DNA from: Syntrophaceae bacterium UBA2192 | Lineage (GTDB): Bacteria; Desulfobacterota; Syntrophia; Syntrophales; UBA2192 | Direction: 5' to 3' | NCBI GenBank assembly: GCA_002327315.1 | Contig: DCVI01000083.1 | Coordinates: forward strand, 1-25,579 | DNA: 25,579 nucleotides | In this document: positions 25,420-25,579 of the stretch, piece by piece | How positions within the stretch are numbered: the stretch's first letter is position 1 | How the letters are laid out: each line of letters begins with the position of its first letter | Notes under the pieces: generated by a model | The model's database searches: none | Seen by the model: the letters and a program-made list of their open reading frames with translations, nothing else | What the model was told of the DNA's origin: nothing | Position numbers and translations under genes: made by a program

Positions 25420-25579
25420 GATCCGGGTCATTTACGCCGACACCGATGCGATGGGGATCGTCTACCACACGAACTACATCCGCTGGTTCGAGATCGGACG
25501 GACGGAATTGATGCGGGAGGCGGGCGTCGTCTACAACGAGATGGAGAAGGAAGGGTTCTTCCTGCCGCTGACACAGCTT
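25400..25579 (+). CDS. YbgC/4-hydroxybenzoyl-CoA thioesterase family protein, 3' end missing
   Basis: The first 60 residues of a hotdog-fold acyl-CoA thioesterase usually about 130-150 long. The motif YADTDAMGIVYHTNYIRWFE (12-31) carries the catalytic Asp16 and the HTNY helix start. I chose TTG at 25400 because GGAG (25388-25391) lies 8 nt ahead; it overlaps the preceding gene by 20 bp in another frame. No ATG exists before the motif. The family hydrolyses short acyl- or aryl-CoA esters; YbgC proper sits with the Tol-Pal genes, which cannot be checked here. Confidence 0.85.
   Translation, partial: MKTGVVKIRVIYADTDAMGIVYHTNYIRWFEIGRTELMREAGVVYNEMEKEGFFLPLTQL

Overview
The window reads as chromosomal DNA of a GC-rich, probably anaerobic Desulfobacterota (old deltaproteobacterium), perhaps near the Syntrophia. 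This is inferred from gene content: a LIV-type ABC transporter interleaved with acyl-CoA ligases, a diiron ferritin-like protein beside a peroxiredoxin, a plant/spirochaete-type phosphofructokinase, a DUF4911 protein, and an apgM-type gene coupled to hom. No rRNA, tRNA, CRISPR array, phage or insertion sequence was seen.

Left part (1-9.9 kb). A partial phosphomannomutase/phosphoglucomutase runs leftward off the edge. Divergent from it is a seven-gene rightward operon: livK, livG, AMP-forming acyl-CoA ligase, livH, livM, livF, PaaK-like aryl-CoA ligase. The 359-bp gap before livK holds the most interesting object in the window: a promoter, a 22-codon leader peptide with six Phe codons in an eight-residue stretch (all TTT), and a chain of six mutually exclusive RNA arms ending in a perfect intrinsic terminator 21 nt before livK. 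This has the form of a ribosome-mediated phenylalanine attenuator, here placed on a transporter plus aryl-CoA ligase operon rather than on pheA or pheST. I propose that Phe starvation switches on uptake of Phe, or uptake and CoA activation of aryl acids such as phenylacetate for conversion back to Phe.

Middle part (9.9-15.1 kb). A leftward oxidative-stress pair (ferritin-like diiron protein, peroxiredoxin) has its own promoter and an operator-like dyad. It is followed by a rightward membrane-anchored M28 peptidase, leftward recJ, a small rightward DUF4911 protein and a protein with the metal-ligand pattern of zinc-dependent phospholipase C.

Right part (15.1-25.6 kb). On the minus strand, in transcription order, lie purM, purN, an FAD-dependent desaturase-like protein that overlaps a phosphofructokinase by 4 bp, and rpmB. 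On the plus strand lie recG and then, behind a near-consensus promoter, hom, an apgM-family gene that is probably the missing homoserine kinase, and a YbgC-type thioesterase cut by the window end. The hom/apgM pair would convert aspartate semialdehyde to phosphohomoserine for threonine synthesis.
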